From: JANMDN01 sp031376285
GTDB lineage: Bacteria; Actinomycetota; Thermoleophilia; Miltoncostaeales; Miltoncostaeaceae
Direction of reading: 5' to 3'
NCBI GenBank assembly: GCA_031376285.1
Contig: JANMDN010000003.1
Coordinates: 62,001-126,000, forward strand
DNA length: 64,000 bases
Shown here: one piece after another, positions 1 to 8,524 of the stretch
Position numbering within the stretch: the first letter of the stretch is position 1
Layout of the letters: each line of letters opens with the position of its first letter
Made by a program: the position numbers and the translations under genes
Notes under the pieces: generated by a model
What the model was told of the DNA's origin: nothing
The model's input: only the letters and a program-made list of their open reading frames with translations
The model's database searches: none

Positions 1-310
1 CTCATTGGGTTCTCCCATTTGACCGTCCGGCCGCGAGTCGGCCAGACCGATGGGAACGACGCTCTCCCGTCCCGATGCCGCAGGACTGCATCAACCGCTT
101 AGCCGGCACAGAGCCGGCCCTTGAACCTCGGCAAGCGGCGCGGTGTTCGCTTAACCGCCGCTGAGCGCGAGCCGAACGGCCGCTATCGCCTCGGGCCGGC
201 GCCCTTGGAGCGGCCGGCGGCCAGCGCAGAACAACCGTTCTTAACCGTCAGAAAACGGCGATGCGGAGGGTCTCCGAGCAGGCACTCCTACGGATCCATA
301 CCCCGCCGCG

Positions 311-360
311 AAATTGCTTGACTGTCAAAAAGGGGGGTGTTTTTGACAGTCAAGCAATTT
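311..360. repeat. Dispersed palindrome, copy 1 (perfect 21-bp arms)
   Basis: Positions 311-331 are the exact reverse complement of 340-360, leaving an 8-nt G-rich loop (332-339). The core arm CTTGACTGTCA is shared with two other intergenic elements at 54561-54598 and 59245-59283. A GGAGCGCAAGGGT stretch follows a few bases after the right arm; related GAGCGTGAGGGTTTG-like text follows the other two copies. There is no clean T-tract beyond the hairpin, so a simple terminator is not the obvious reading. A protein-binding site, a structured RNA or a small repeat family are all possible. Confidence 0.85.
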
Positions 361-517
361 GGAGCGCAAGGGTCCAGAGCGGCCGCGATCACTTCGCGTC
401 GACCGTCATGCCGACACGACGAGCACGCTGACTTTTAGCTGCGAACGGTCAGCAAGGCACCAGGTCTGTCGCGCCGATTCTCACCCGAGTCCGCCGGGCC
501 GAGGGGGCCCATGACGC

Positions 518-547
518 TCGAAGGCCCCGTGGGAACGGGGCCTTCGA
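518..547 (-). terminator. GC-rich hairpin, probable displaced terminator
   Basis: Positions 518-530 pair perfectly with 535-547 around a GGGA loop, giving a 13-bp stem. No U-tract follows in either direction, which is common for high-GC actinobacterial terminators. It lies downstream of the minus-strand sugar transferase gene ending at 801, but the 225-bp element at 580-804 now separates the two. It could instead serve an unseen plus-strand gene upstream of the window. Confidence 0.5.
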
Positions 548-579
548 AGGAGATCAGTTGAGGCCGTACCGCGAGGGGG

Positions 580-804
580 CTAGTGGTCTGTCTTCGAAAT
601 GGCGTATCGGTTGCGACCAGCGAGACCGAGCACAGATGGACGCACCGCCAGGTGCGCCCACCGTCTGAAGCGTCGGCTCAAGCCGACGCGCAAGAGGACG
701 CAGTGTTTCCTGCATATCGGGAATATTCGGGAAACCAAGGACGCCGCCTCGCGACGCGTCGCAGCCGTCGCAACCGCATCGCTATTTCGATGACAGACCA
801 CTAG
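580..804 (+). mobile_element. MITE-like element, copy 1 (225 bp)
   Basis: This 225-bp element is bounded by perfect 13-bp terminal inverted repeats, CTAGTGGTCTGTC (580-592) and its complement (792-804). The similarity extends to about 23 bp with two mismatches. A copy differing at only 4 of 225 positions lies at 37755-37979 in the same orientation. It encodes no transposase, and the frames crossing it are short and featureless. The CTAG at both ends fits TA duplication inside a CTAG target, as known for IS630/Tc1-mariner-type elements; that family assignment is inference. The outer CTAG supplies the TAG stop codon of the neighbouring sugar transferase. Confidence 0.85.
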
Positions 805-2312
805 TTCCCGGCGCGTCCGGAGGCGACCATGGGGATCGTCTGGAGGAGCAGCCTGATGTCCCACCAGATCGACCAGTTGGTCACATAGAGGTAGTCGAGC
901 TGAATCATCTCGTCGTAGGAGAGTTCCGTCCGGTTCGAGATCTGCCAGAGGCCGGTGATGCCGGGCGTGAGATCGTAGCGGCGGGCGCCCCAGTCGCCGA
1001 TCTGCTCGGCTTCGTGGAGAACGAACGGCCGGGGGCCGACGAGGCTCATGCTGCCGCCGAGGACGTTCAGGAGCTGAGGAAGCTCATCGAGGTTGAACCG
1101 GCGAAGCAGACGTCCGAGGCGGGTGACGCGCGGATCGTCCTTCATCTTGAAGAGCGGCCCGGAGTCGCGCATGTCGTTCAGGTCGCTCAGCTCGAAGCGT
1201 CGATTCTCGGCGTTCGCGATCATCGTTCGGAACTTGAAGATGCCAAACGTCCCGCCGCCTCGACCCATCCGCTCTTGGCGGAAAAAGATGGGGCCGCGCG
1301 AGTCGAGCTTGATCGCCAGTGCGATCGCGATGAAGACCGGGGCAAGCATGAGCAGGCCGACCGAGCAGAGCACGACGTCGAGGAGTCGCTTTGCAAGACG
1401 CTGACTGATCGAGAGCTGCGCGCTCTCAAGATCGACCACCGGCAGGCCGGCGAGGTCTGACACGCGAGCGTGGTTCGGGGTGATCTCGAACATTCGGGGA
1501 ACCACCGAGACCGGCATCGGGCCGAACTCGGAGCGCCGGACGAACTGCAGGAGTTCCTGAGATGTGTCGCCGGTGAAGGCGATCGCGAGCCGCGTCGCGC
1601 CCGTTGCCGCAAGCGCGGTGCCGAGCGAAGTCGAGGCGGGCCAGACACGCAGGTGGGTCAAATCGTCGGAGAGCGGGAGCGGTTGGTCGTCAGCGAATCC
1701 GACGACGACCGTGCCGCCGCGCGGGTCCTGCATCATTTTGCGCGCCAAACTCTGACCGACGCCACCAGCTCCAACCACCAGAACACGTTCGGGGTTCGAG
1801 CGAATCGCACGACTCGCCGCAACCGAGCGGCAGACCAGGAGCGCGACGAAGAGAACCGGTACCGTCACGAGCGTTTGAACCGACTGGGCCCGGGCGTCTG
1901 CCTCGATGAACGGGGCGATGACGAGCCACAAGGCGGTCGTCGCCGCGAGGGCGCTGCCGATCGGCCCGGCGTGCGAGATGTTCGATCCGGAAAGGCGCCG
2001 GCGGCCATAGAGACCGGCCGCCGCGAGGATCAGCGGCACACCAACGAACGAGATCGCGCCATGGATCAGCGCCCCCCGTGTCGCGGTGCCGAGCAGAGTC
2101 AAAAAGAGGATGAGCCCAAACGTCGTCGCGGCGCAGACCAAGAGGTCAGTTGCGAGGACGCGCCGAGCGATTCGGCGGCTGGCGGTCTGGTGGCGCTCCG
2201 AGGGACTGGTCAGCGTCGGCACCGGCGCATCCGGCGCCAGTGTTGCCGACGGAACGCCCAGCTGATGGGCGGTGCTGGCATAGGTCTCGTGCGCGATGGC
2301 GAACTCGTTCAT
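801..2312 (-). CDS. Exopolysaccharide polyprenyl glycosylphosphotransferase (priming enzyme)
   Basis: This membrane enzyme should transfer a sugar-1-phosphate from a nucleotide sugar to undecaprenyl phosphate, the first step of EPS repeat-unit assembly. The N-terminal part has several hydrophobic segments and a Rossmann-like VVGAGGVGQSLA motif. The last ~200 residues are a typical bacterial sugar transferase domain (PF02397 type) with KRLLDVVL, FRQERMGRGG, FKFRTM, SLVGPRPF and TPGITGLWQ. The start at 2312 (MNEF) is preferred because GGACGGAG lies just upstream; a start at 2342 is in frame. The stop codon lies in the CTAG end of the adjacent MITE-like element. It is separated from the rest of the EPS locus by core metabolic genes, but is the only priming enzyme seen. 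Confidence 0.93.
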   Translation of the reverse strand: MNEFAIAHETYASTAHQLGVPSATLAPDAPVPTLTSPSERHQTASRRIARRVLATDLLVCAATTFGLILFLTLLGTATRGALIHGAISFVGVPLILAAAGLYGRRRLSGSNISHAGPIGSALAATTALWLVIAPFIEADARAQSVQTLVTVPVLFVALLVCRSVAASRAIRSNPERVLVVGAGGVGQSLARKMMQDPRGGTVVVGFADDQPLPLSDDLTHLRVWPASTSLGTALAATGATRLAIAFTGDTSQELLQFVRRSEFGPMPVSVVPRMFEITPNHARVSDLAGLPVVDLESAQLSISQRLAKRLLDVVLCSVGLLMLAPVFIAIALAIKLDSRGPIFFRQERMGRGGGTFGIFKFRTMIANAENRRFELSDLNDMRDSGPLFKMKDDPRVTRLGRLLRRFNLDELPQLLNVLGGSMSLVGPRPFVLHEAEQIGDWGARRYDLTPGITGLWQISNRTELSYDEMIQLDYLYVTNWSIWWDIRLLLQTIPMVASGRAGN

Positions 2313-2366
2313 TGGCTCCGTCCGTGATTGCTCTATGAGCATAGGAACGCCAGCTCGAACCTGAGT

Positions 2367-2822
2367 TCAGTCGTCCACTGTACTTCCGAACGGTTTCGTA
2401 GGATTCGCGGCCTGGGAGCGTCCGTCAAGCCACTCCGTGGTGCCCGAAATGTAAGAAATTTGTTTCCAAATAGGGACGCGACGTTTGAGTTCGTCGATCA
2501 GGTAGCGGCAGGCCTCGAACGCGGCGGGCCGGTGCCGAGCGGAGGCGGCGCACGCGACGCTCGCCTCGCCGACCTTCACGCGGCCCACGCGGTGGACAAC
2601 CGCGACCTTGGCGTCGAAGCGCTCGAGGCACTCCCGGGCGATCGCACGCATCTCGGCGAGCGCGAGTTCCTCGTAGACGTCGTAGGTGATGGCGGTCACC
2701 TCGCGCACCTCAGATTCGGCGCGTGTCGTGCCGAGGAACAGTGCCGAGCCGCCGTGTTCAGGATCTCCCACCGCGGCCTCGACCGCCTCGATGTCGATCG
2801 GCGAGCGTGTGATCTCGATCAT
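2367..2822 (-). CDS. moaE: Molybdopterin synthase catalytic subunit MoaE
   Basis: MoaE forms the heterotetramer with MoaD that inserts two sulfurs into precursor Z to make molybdopterin. The 151-residue protein carries family motifs including ALFLGTTR, the YEELALAEM helix, VHRVGRVKVGEASV and the KRRVPIWKQ segment with the active-site lysine region. The ATG at 2822 overlaps the moaD stop codon by 4 bp, so the two are translationally coupled. The C-terminus carries a short polar extension after the usual end. No other molybdenum-cofactor genes are nearby. Confidence 0.93.
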   Translation of the reverse strand: MIEITRSPIDIEAVEAAVGDPEHGGSALFLGTTRAESEVREVTAITYDVYEELALAEMRAIARECLERFDAKVAVVHRVGRVKVGEASVACAASARHRPAAFEACRYLIDELKRRVPIWKQISYISGTTEWLDGRSQAANPTKPFGSTVDD

Positions 2823-3073
2823 CCGCCCGACACCGGCAGGATGAGCGCGACTCTGTCGCCCGGTTGGAGTCGCGCTCCGGGAAGGGTCCATTCGTCGTTG
2901 ATCGCGTAGCGAAGGCCCGTTGGCGCCGGACCGATGTCGACCCGGTCCGAGAGATGACCCCAGACCGCTCCGACGGGGCTACCCCGAGGGACCGAAAGCG
3001 CAACCTCGCCGGCGCCAACGATCTCGCGAAGTGACGCGAAGAGCCGAACGGAGACATCGATGGGCCCGAGCAC
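2819..3073 (-). CDS. moaD: Molybdopterin synthase sulfur carrier subunit MoaD
   Basis: This 84-residue ubiquitin-like sulfur carrier begins with the VSVRLFASLREIVG strand-helix typical of MoaD. It ends in Gly-Gly (LPVSGG), the C-terminus that is adenylated and thiocarboxylated. The start is taken as GTG at 3073, since no in-frame ATG precedes the domain. It overlaps moaE by 4 bp and is divergent from the mutase operon starting at 3166, with only about 90 bp between them. Confidence 0.92.
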   Translation of the reverse strand: MLGPIDVSVRLFASLREIVGAGEVALSVPRGSPVGAVWGHLSDRVDIGPAPTGLRYAINDEWTLPGARLQPGDRVALILPVSGG

Positions 3074-3150
3074 GCCTTCATCGTAGCCCGTTGCCTGTCG
3101 AGGGCCGTTTGTCGAGGCGGTTTCGCAGGCCTCGGGCGTAGGCGAGGTGG

Positions 3151-3156
3151 TAGGTT
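3151..3156 (+). promoter_or_regulatory. Candidate -10 box of the mutase-carboxylase operon
   Basis: TAGGTT ends 9 nt before the ATG at 3166, a spacing that would give a leaderless or nearly leaderless transcript. No ribosome-binding site is evident before this start and no clear -35 box is seen. Similar TAGGNT boxes precede the starts at 48639 and 50318. Confidence 0.35.
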
Positions 3157-3165
3157 CCGACGCGG

Positions 3166-4761
3166 ATGGCCGAACCCCCAGAGCGTCTGACCGAGTCCGG
3201 CATTCCGCTCGCGCGGGTCTACGGCGAACGCGGCCTGAGCAGCGAAGATCTTAACGCCACACTCGGTGACCCGGGGGAGTTCCCGTACACGCGCGGCGTC
3301 CATCCGACGATGTATCGCGATCGTCCGTGGACGATGCGTCAGTACGCGGGTTTCGCGACCGCCGAGGAAACAAACGAGCGGTTCCGGTACCTCCTATCGA
3401 TCGGGGCTCCCGGTCTTTCGGTCGCGTTCGACCTGCCGACCCAGCTCGGTCTCGACTCCGACGATCCGCTCGCGCTCGGCGAGGTGGGTCGGGTCGGTGT
3501 CGCGATCGACTCGCTGGACGACATGTCGCTCGTCTTCGACCAGATCCCACTCGATCGTGTGTCGACCAGCATGACGATCAACGCACCCGCGTCGGTGCTG
3601 CTCCTGCTCTACCAGCTCGTCGGAGAACGCCAGGGGCTCGACACCGTCGCACTGCGCGGAACGATCCAGAACGACATCCTCAAGGAGTACGTCGCCCGGG
3701 GGAACTACATCTACCCCGCCGGGCAGTCGATGCGGCTCACAACCGACACGTTCGCGTACTGCCAGGCCGAACTCCCACAATGGAACACGATCTCGATCAG
3801 CGGGTACCACATCCGTGAAGCCGGATCGTCGGCCGTCCAGGAGGTCGCGTTCACGCTCGCAAACGCGGTCGCCTACGTCCAGGCCGCGATCGACGCGGGG
3901 CTCGACGTCGACACGTTCGGCCCGCGGTTGTCGTTTTTCTTCAACGCCCACAACCACCTTCCCGAGGAGGTCGCCAAGTTCCGGGCCGCGAGGCGCCTGT
4001 GGGCAAACACCATGCGCGACCGCTTTCATGCCAAGAGCCCGCGCGCCCAGATGCTGCGTTTCCATGCCCAGACCGGTGGCTCGACGCTCACCGCTCAGCA
4101 GCCGGAGAACAACATCGTTCGCGTTGCGATTCAGGTCCTTGCCGCGGCGCTCGGGGGCGCCCAGTCAATTCACGCAAACGGCTTCGACGAGGCGCTTGCC
4201 CTGCCGACCGAGCGCGCCGCGAAGCTCGCGCTGCGTACCCAGCAGGTGATCGCCGCCGAGTCGGGCATCACCGACACGGTCGACCCCTTCGGAGGGAGCT
4301 TCGCCATCGAGGCCCTCACCGACGAGATCGAGACTCGAGCGGCGGCGCTGATCGCCGAGATCGATGAGCGCGGCGGGGCGGTGGCGTGCATCGAGTTCAT
4401 GCAGGAGGCCATCCACGAGTCGGCGTATCGATTCCACGAGGCGGTTCGAACGGGTGAGCGCAAGGTGGTCGGCCTGAACACACTCGTCGAGGATGACGAG
4501 GCCGCGGTCGAGATCCTCAGGGTCGATCCGGCCGTCGAACGCGGTCAGGTCGCCCGACTTCAGGCCGTTCGCGCCGGCCGGGACGAGGCGCGGGTGCAGG
4601 CATGCCTCGGTGATATTCGTGCCGCTGCCCGAGGCACGCAGAACCTCCTCTACCCCATGCGCGACGCGCTTCGGGCGCTCGCGACGGTGGGCGAGGTGTG
4701 TGGGGTACTCCGGGAAGAATGGGGCGAATACGACAAGCTCAGAGTTCGGGGGGTCGGTTGA
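3166..4761 (+). CDS. Methylmalonyl-CoA mutase family, large subunit without B12 domain
   Basis: This is the acyl-CoA-binding TIM-barrel half of a B12-dependent acyl-CoA mutase, 531 residues long. The C-terminal cobalamin-binding domain of fused mutases is absent, so a separate B12-binding small subunit must be encoded elsewhere. By constant offset (29) to the Propionibacterium enzyme, Tyr60 (RQYAGF), Arg178 (VARGNY) and His215 (ISGYH) match Tyr89, Arg207 and His244. That pattern is typical of methylmalonyl-CoA rather than isobutyryl- or 2-hydroxyisobutyryl-CoA mutases. It heads an operon with propionyl-CoA carboxylase-type subunits; its stop overlaps the next start by 4 bp. Substrate assignment is strong inference from these residues and context. 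Confidence 0.9.
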   Translation: MAEPPERLTESGIPLARVYGERGLSSEDLNATLGDPGEFPYTRGVHPTMYRDRPWTMRQYAGFATAEETNERFRYLLSIGAPGLSVAFDLPTQLGLDSDDPLALGEVGRVGVAIDSLDDMSLVFDQIPLDRVSTSMTINAPASVLLLLYQLVGERQGLDTVALRGTIQNDILKEYVARGNYIYPAGQSMRLTTDTFAYCQAELPQWNTISISGYHIREAGSSAVQEVAFTLANAVAYVQAAIDAGLDVDTFGPRLSFFFNAHNHLPEEVAKFRAARRLWANTMRDRFHAKSPRAQMLRFHAQTGGSTLTAQQPENNIVRVAIQVLAAALGGAQSIHANGFDEALALPTERAAKLALRTQQVIAAESGITDTVDPFGGSFAIEALTDEIETRAAALIAEIDERGGAVACIEFMQEAIHESAYRFHEAVRTGERKVVGLNTLVEDDEAAVEILRVDPAVERGQVARLQAVRAGRDEARVQACLGDIRAAARGTQNLLYPMRDALRALATVGEVCGVLREEWGEYDKLRVRGVG

Positions 4762-6308
4762 GCGTCGAGGAGAAACGTGCTGAGCTACGCCGGCTTCGCG
4801 AAGAGGCCGTCCACGCGGGCGCCTCCGCCGCCGTCGATCGCCAGCATGCGCGCGGCAAGCTAACCGCACGAGAGCGCGTCGACCTCCTTCTCGACCCGGG
4901 CTCGTTTGTCGAACTCGACATGTTTACGCGCCACCGCGCCCACGGATTCGGGCTCGAGGACCAGCGCCCGTGGGGTGACGGCGTCGTCACCGGACACGGC
5001 ACGATCGACGGGCGCACCGTGTTTCTCTTCAGCCAGGACTTCACCGTCTTCGGCGGGAGCCTCGGCGAGGTGTTCGCCGAGAAGATCAAGAAGGTGATGG
5101 ATCTCGCCATCAAGATGGGCTGCCCGCTGATCGGTCTGAACGACTCCGGAGGCGCCCGTATCCAGGAGGGCGTCGTCAGCCTCGGCGGCTACGCCGACAT
5201 CTTCTGGCGAAACGTCCAGGCAAGCGGTGTGATCCCCCAGATCTCGGTCATCATGGGTCCGTGTGCGGGTGGGGCGGTGTACTCGCCGGCGATCACCGAC
5301 TTCATCTTCATGGTGAAGGAGACAAGCCACATGTTCATCACCGGTCCAGAGGTCATCAAGACGGTCACCGGTGAGGACGTCTCGATGGAGGAGCTCGGCG
5401 GTGCCGTCTCCCACGCGACCAAATCGGGCGTGGCGCATTTCGCCTGCGACGGCGAGGAGGACTGCCTCGCCCATGTTCGCGACCTCCTCTCGTTCATCCC
5501 TCAGAACAACCTCGAGTCGCCGCCGTACGTGGCCACCGACGACCCACCCGACCGCCAGGCACCGGAACTTGCGACCATCATTCCGGACCAGCCGACCAAG
5601 CCCTATGACATCAAGCGGGTCATCGAGCTGGTCGTCGACGACGCCGACTTCTTCGAGGTCGCGCCGCTCTATGCGCAGAACCTGGTTGTCGGCTTCGGAC
5701 GACTCAGTGGCCACTCGGTCGGACTTATCGGAAACCAACCGAAGGCGCTCGCGGGCGTGCTCGACATCGACGCCTCGATTAAGGGTGCCCGATTCATCCG
5801 CTTCTGCGATGCCTTCAACATCCCGCTTGTCACGTTCGTTGACGTGCCGGGCTTCCTTCCTGGAACAAGCCAGGAGTTTGGCGGGATTATTCTCCACGGC
5901 GCGAAGCTGCTCTACGCCTACGCCGAGGCGACCGTGCCCAAGCTCACCGTCATCACGCGCAAGGCCTACGGTGGTGCGTATGACGTCATGAACTCCAAGC
6001 ACATCGGGGCCGACTTCAACGCGGCCTGGCCGACATCCGAGATCGCCGTGATGGGCGCGGACGGCGCGGTCAACATCATCTTCCGCAAAGAGCTTGCCGA
6101 GGCCGAGGATCCCGTGGCGCGCCGCGCGGAGCTGATCGAGGAATACAAGGAGCGGTTTGCAAACCCATACATCGCCGCCGAGCGTGGCTACATCGACGAC
6201 GTGATCGAGCCGGAGGAGACGCGCCCCTGGCTCATTCGTGCGCTCGAGACGACGCTCACAAAGCGCGAACCGCGCCCGAAGCGCAAGCACGGAAACATCC
6301 CTCTGTGA
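4758..6308 (+). CDS. pccB: Acyl-CoA (propionyl-CoA) carboxylase carboxyltransferase beta subunit
   Basis: This subunit transfers the carboxyl group from carboxybiotin to an acyl-CoA. The 516-residue protein has the two crotonase-like halves with NDSGGARIQEGV, PCAGGAVYSPA and RKAYGGAYDVM. The Asp409 in GGAYDVM is at the position reported to favour propionyl-CoA in the Streptomyces enzyme. The TTG start at 4758 overlaps the mutase stop (TTGA) and is preceded by a G-rich stretch; an upstream in-frame start would lie inside the mutase gene. With the biotin carboxylase and the mutase it would convert propionyl-CoA toward succinyl-CoA. Confidence 0.93.
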   Translation: MSVEEKRAELRRLREEAVHAGASAAVDRQHARGKLTARERVDLLLDPGSFVELDMFTRHRAHGFGLEDQRPWGDGVVTGHGTIDGRTVFLFSQDFTVFGGSLGEVFAEKIKKVMDLAIKMGCPLIGLNDSGGARIQEGVVSLGGYADIFWRNVQASGVIPQISVIMGPCAGGAVYSPAITDFIFMVKETSHMFITGPEVIKTVTGEDVSMEELGGAVSHATKSGVAHFACDGEEDCLAHVRDLLSFIPQNNLESPPYVATDDPPDRQAPELATIIPDQPTKPYDIKRVIELVVDDADFFEVAPLYAQNLVVGFGRLSGHSVGLIGNQPKALAGVLDIDASIKGARFIRFCDAFNIPLVTFVDVPGFLPGTSQEFGGIILHGAKLLYAYAEATVPKLTVITRKAYGGAYDVMNSKHIGADFNAAWPTSEIAVMGADGAVNIIFRKELAEAEDPVARRAELIEEYKERFANPYIAAERGYIDDVIEPEETRPWLIRALETTLTKREPRPKRKHGNIPL

Positions 6309-6520
6309 CGGCCGCGCGGATGGAGGTCAGTGGTGGGGCGAGCCCGACTGAGCTTGCGGCGCTCGGGGCGGCGATCGAGGTGCTCCTCCTCGAAGGTACG
6401 GTTATCCGCAGAGACTCCACGCCACCGGTCTACCGGTCGCGCTGGCGACAGGCGTCGCTCCAGGAGGGTGTCGACGGCTCCCGACCCGACCACCATCGAC
6501 CAATCTGGGGAACGACGTGA
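6305..6520 (+). CDS. Acyl-CoA carboxylase epsilon-like subunit
   Basis: This 71-residue protein has the layout of actinobacterial carboxylase epsilon subunits: a short N-terminal strand, a helix (SPTELAALGAAIEVL), and a C-terminal SRWRQASL-type tail. Such subunits help join the carboxyltransferase and biotin carboxylase parts. The GTG at 6305 overlaps the pccB stop, and its own stop overlaps the biotin carboxylase start at 6517, so it sits exactly between the two catalytic subunits. Sequence alone would be weak evidence; position and size support the call. Confidence 0.7.
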   Translation: MTAARMEVSGGASPTELAALGAAIEVLLLEGTVIRRDSTPPVYRSRWRQASLQEGVDGSRPDHHRPIWGTT

Positions 6521-8304
6521 GCGTCGACTTTGACAAGGTCCTCGTCGCAAACCGGGGCGAGATCTCGATCCGAATCGTGCGCGCGCTCCGCGAGCTTGGA
6601 ATCGGCTCGGTCGCGGTCTACAGCGAGGCCGACCGCGACGGGCGCTTCGTTCGCTTCGCCGACGAGGCGTTCTGCATCGGCCCCGGTCCCGCGGCCGAGA
6701 GCTACCTGAAGATCGACGCGATCCTCGATGTCGCGGTGCGCTGCGGCGCGCAGGCAATCCATCCGGGCTTTGGCTTCCTCGCCGAGAACGCGACGTTCGC
6801 GCGGGCGTGCACCGAGGCTGGCCTCGTATTCGTGGGCCCTCCCGCCGACGCGATCGAGGCAATGGGGTCGAAGATCGCCGCCCGACAGCTCATGGAGGCC
6901 GCGGGGGTTCCGATCGTGCCCGGAGTGACCGACCCGGTCGAGAGCGTCTCGGACGCCGTGGGTGTCGCCGAGGCCATCGGCTACCCGGTCGCGGTAAAGG
7001 CATCTGCCGGTGGCGGCGGGAAGGGCTTCCGGGTCGCGCTCACCGCGGCGGACCTGAGGGACGCATTCGAGGGCGCGAGCCGGGAGTCGGAGAAGTTCTT
7101 CGCCGATGGGACGGTCTACCTCGAGCGCTACCTGCCAAATCCGCGCCACGTCGAGATCCAGATCCTGGCCGACGCGCACGGCAATACGATCTGGCTCGGT
7201 GAGCGTGACTGCTCGATCCAGCGCCGCCACCAGAAGCTCGTCGAAGAAAGTCCGAGCCCGGTCGTTTCGCCGCACTTGCGCGAACGAATGGGCGCCGCGT
7301 CAGTGCGGGCCGCCGAGGCCGTCGGGTATCGCTCGGCTGGCACGCTCGAATACCTGGTGAGCGGCGAGGAGTTCTTCTTCCTCGAGATGAACACCCGAAT
7401 TCAGGTCGAGCACACCGTCACCGAGATGGTGACCGGCGTCGACCTTGTCCGCGAGCAGATCCGGATCGCCGCCGGCCATCCGATGTCGATCACCCAAGCC
7501 CAGGTTCAGCCACGTGGGCACGCGTTCGAGGTTCGCGTCAACGCGGAGGACGCGAGCAAGCGCTTCCTCCCGTCCCCCGCTCCCATCACAACCTACGTCG
7601 AACCTTCCGGACCGGGGGTTCGGGTCGACTCAGGCGTCGAGGCCGGCTCACCGGTTCCGGATATCTACGACCCGATGATCGCCAAGCTGATCGTCTGGGA
7701 CGTCGACCGCGAGTCGGCGCGCCGCCGCATGATCCGCGCGCTCGACGAGTACGTGATCGAGGGCCCGGTAACGCTCATCAGCTTCCACCGTTGGCTCTTC
7801 GAACAGGAGGAGTTCATCGCCGGGGGAGCCTGCCACGAGCTGCTGGCGCGAATGAGCGCAGAACCAACGTCGTTTCCCGACCGTTCGCGAACGGTCACTC
7901 GGTCGGGACTGGGTGGCAAGGAGCCGGAGGCGAACATTGAGCGCCGCTTCGTTGCCGAAGTGGACGGGCGCCGTCTGGACATCCTGCTCCGCTACCCGGA
8001 GTCGGAGGCGACCGGAGGAAACGGCACTCGGCCAACACCCAAGGCCAAGCGCGAGCGAACCGGATCGGGGAGCGGCGCGGCGACAGGAGACGATGTCGTC
8101 AGCCCGATGCAAGGCACCATCTTCAAGGTCATGGTTGAGGCGGGCCAAACGGTCGCCGCCGGCGATGTCGTGTGCATTGTGGAAGCGATGAAGATGGAAA
8201 ATGAGGTCACCGCCCACAAGCCCGGTATCGTGGCGAGCGTCCCGGCGCTTGCGGGGGCGAGCGTGCAGGCTGGCGAACGGCTCGTGAGCATCACCTCGGC
8301 CTGA
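6517..8304 (+). CDS. Acyl-CoA carboxylase biotin carboxylase / BCCP fusion subunit
   Basis: The 595-residue protein combines ATP-grasp biotin carboxylase (KVLVANRGEISIRIVRA at the start, KASAGGGGKGFRV, LEMNTRIQVEHTVTEMVTG) with a C-terminal biotinyl domain. The biotinylated lysine is Lys559 in EAMKMEN. It carboxylates its own biotin using ATP and bicarbonate. The GTG start overlaps the epsilon-like gene stop by 4 bp. A variable linker around residues 450-515 separates the two parts. It is the last gene of the mutase-carboxylase operon and is followed at once by a terminator. Confidence 0.93.
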   Translation: MSVDFDKVLVANRGEISIRIVRALRELGIGSVAVYSEADRDGRFVRFADEAFCIGPGPAAESYLKIDAILDVAVRCGAQAIHPGFGFLAENATFARACTEAGLVFVGPPADAIEAMGSKIAARQLMEAAGVPIVPGVTDPVESVSDAVGVAEAIGYPVAVKASAGGGGKGFRVALTAADLRDAFEGASRESEKFFADGTVYLERYLPNPRHVEIQILADAHGNTIWLGERDCSIQRRHQKLVEESPSPVVSPHLRERMGAASVRAAEAVGYRSAGTLEYLVSGEEFFFLEMNTRIQVEHTVTEMVTGVDLVREQIRIAAGHPMSITQAQVQPRGHAFEVRVNAEDASKRFLPSPAPITTYVEPSGPGVRVDSGVEAGSPVPDIYDPMIAKLIVWDVDRESARRRMIRALDEYVIEGPVTLISFHRWLFEQEEFIAGGACHELLARMSAEPTSFPDRSRTVTRSGLGGKEPEANIERRFVAEVDGRRLDILLRYPESEATGGNGTRPTPKAKRERTGSGSGAATGDDVVSPMQGTIFKVMVEAGQTVAAGDVVCIVEAMKMENEVTAHKPGIVASVPALAGASVQAGERLVSITSA

Positions 8305-8336
8305 CGCTGACAGGATTGGCCGAGTCGGCGTTTTTT
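8305..8336 (+). terminator. Rho-independent terminator of the carboxylase operon
   Basis: A 7-bp stem (8305-8311 with 8324-8330, one G-T pair) encloses a 12-nt loop and is followed directly by six T residues. It begins on the base after the stop codon. Confidence 0.7.
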
Positions 8337-8524
8337 GTATGCCATGGGTAAGGGATTTCACAGAACCCACAAGAACCGCCCCCCGAAGGTCGAGGCGAGA
8401 CCGGACTCATCGCCGGTGTCCGGTTTGGGCTGTCTGGCGTAGCTTGTATTGACCTGCCCCCGGCGAGGATGGGGCACTTACGCTCACTGTCGGGGAACGC
8501 AAACCAAGGAGGGGCACGGGCCCA

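Larger units (their letters stand above)
1..579. other. Non-coding leading region
   Basis: No convincing gene is visible here. The one open frame (121-321) has no recognisable domain. The region holds a perfect palindrome at 311-360 and a hairpin at 518-547, both listed separately. It ends at the MITE-like element that starts at 580. Part of it may be the flank or regulatory DNA of a gene lying before position 1, which cannot be judged from this window. Confidence 0.5.

Noticed and set aside
121..321. 66-codon frame near the window start
   Set aside because: It shows no domain and runs into the palindrome. Arg/Pro/Ser-rich composition is typical of chance frames in such GC-rich DNA.
8344..8442. 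Short basic frame (MGKGFHRTHKNRPPK...) just after the carboxylase terminator
   Set aside because: It has no ribosome-binding site and no match to the small ribosomal proteins it vaguely recalls. It lies in the leader of the VWA gene and was judged too weak to call.
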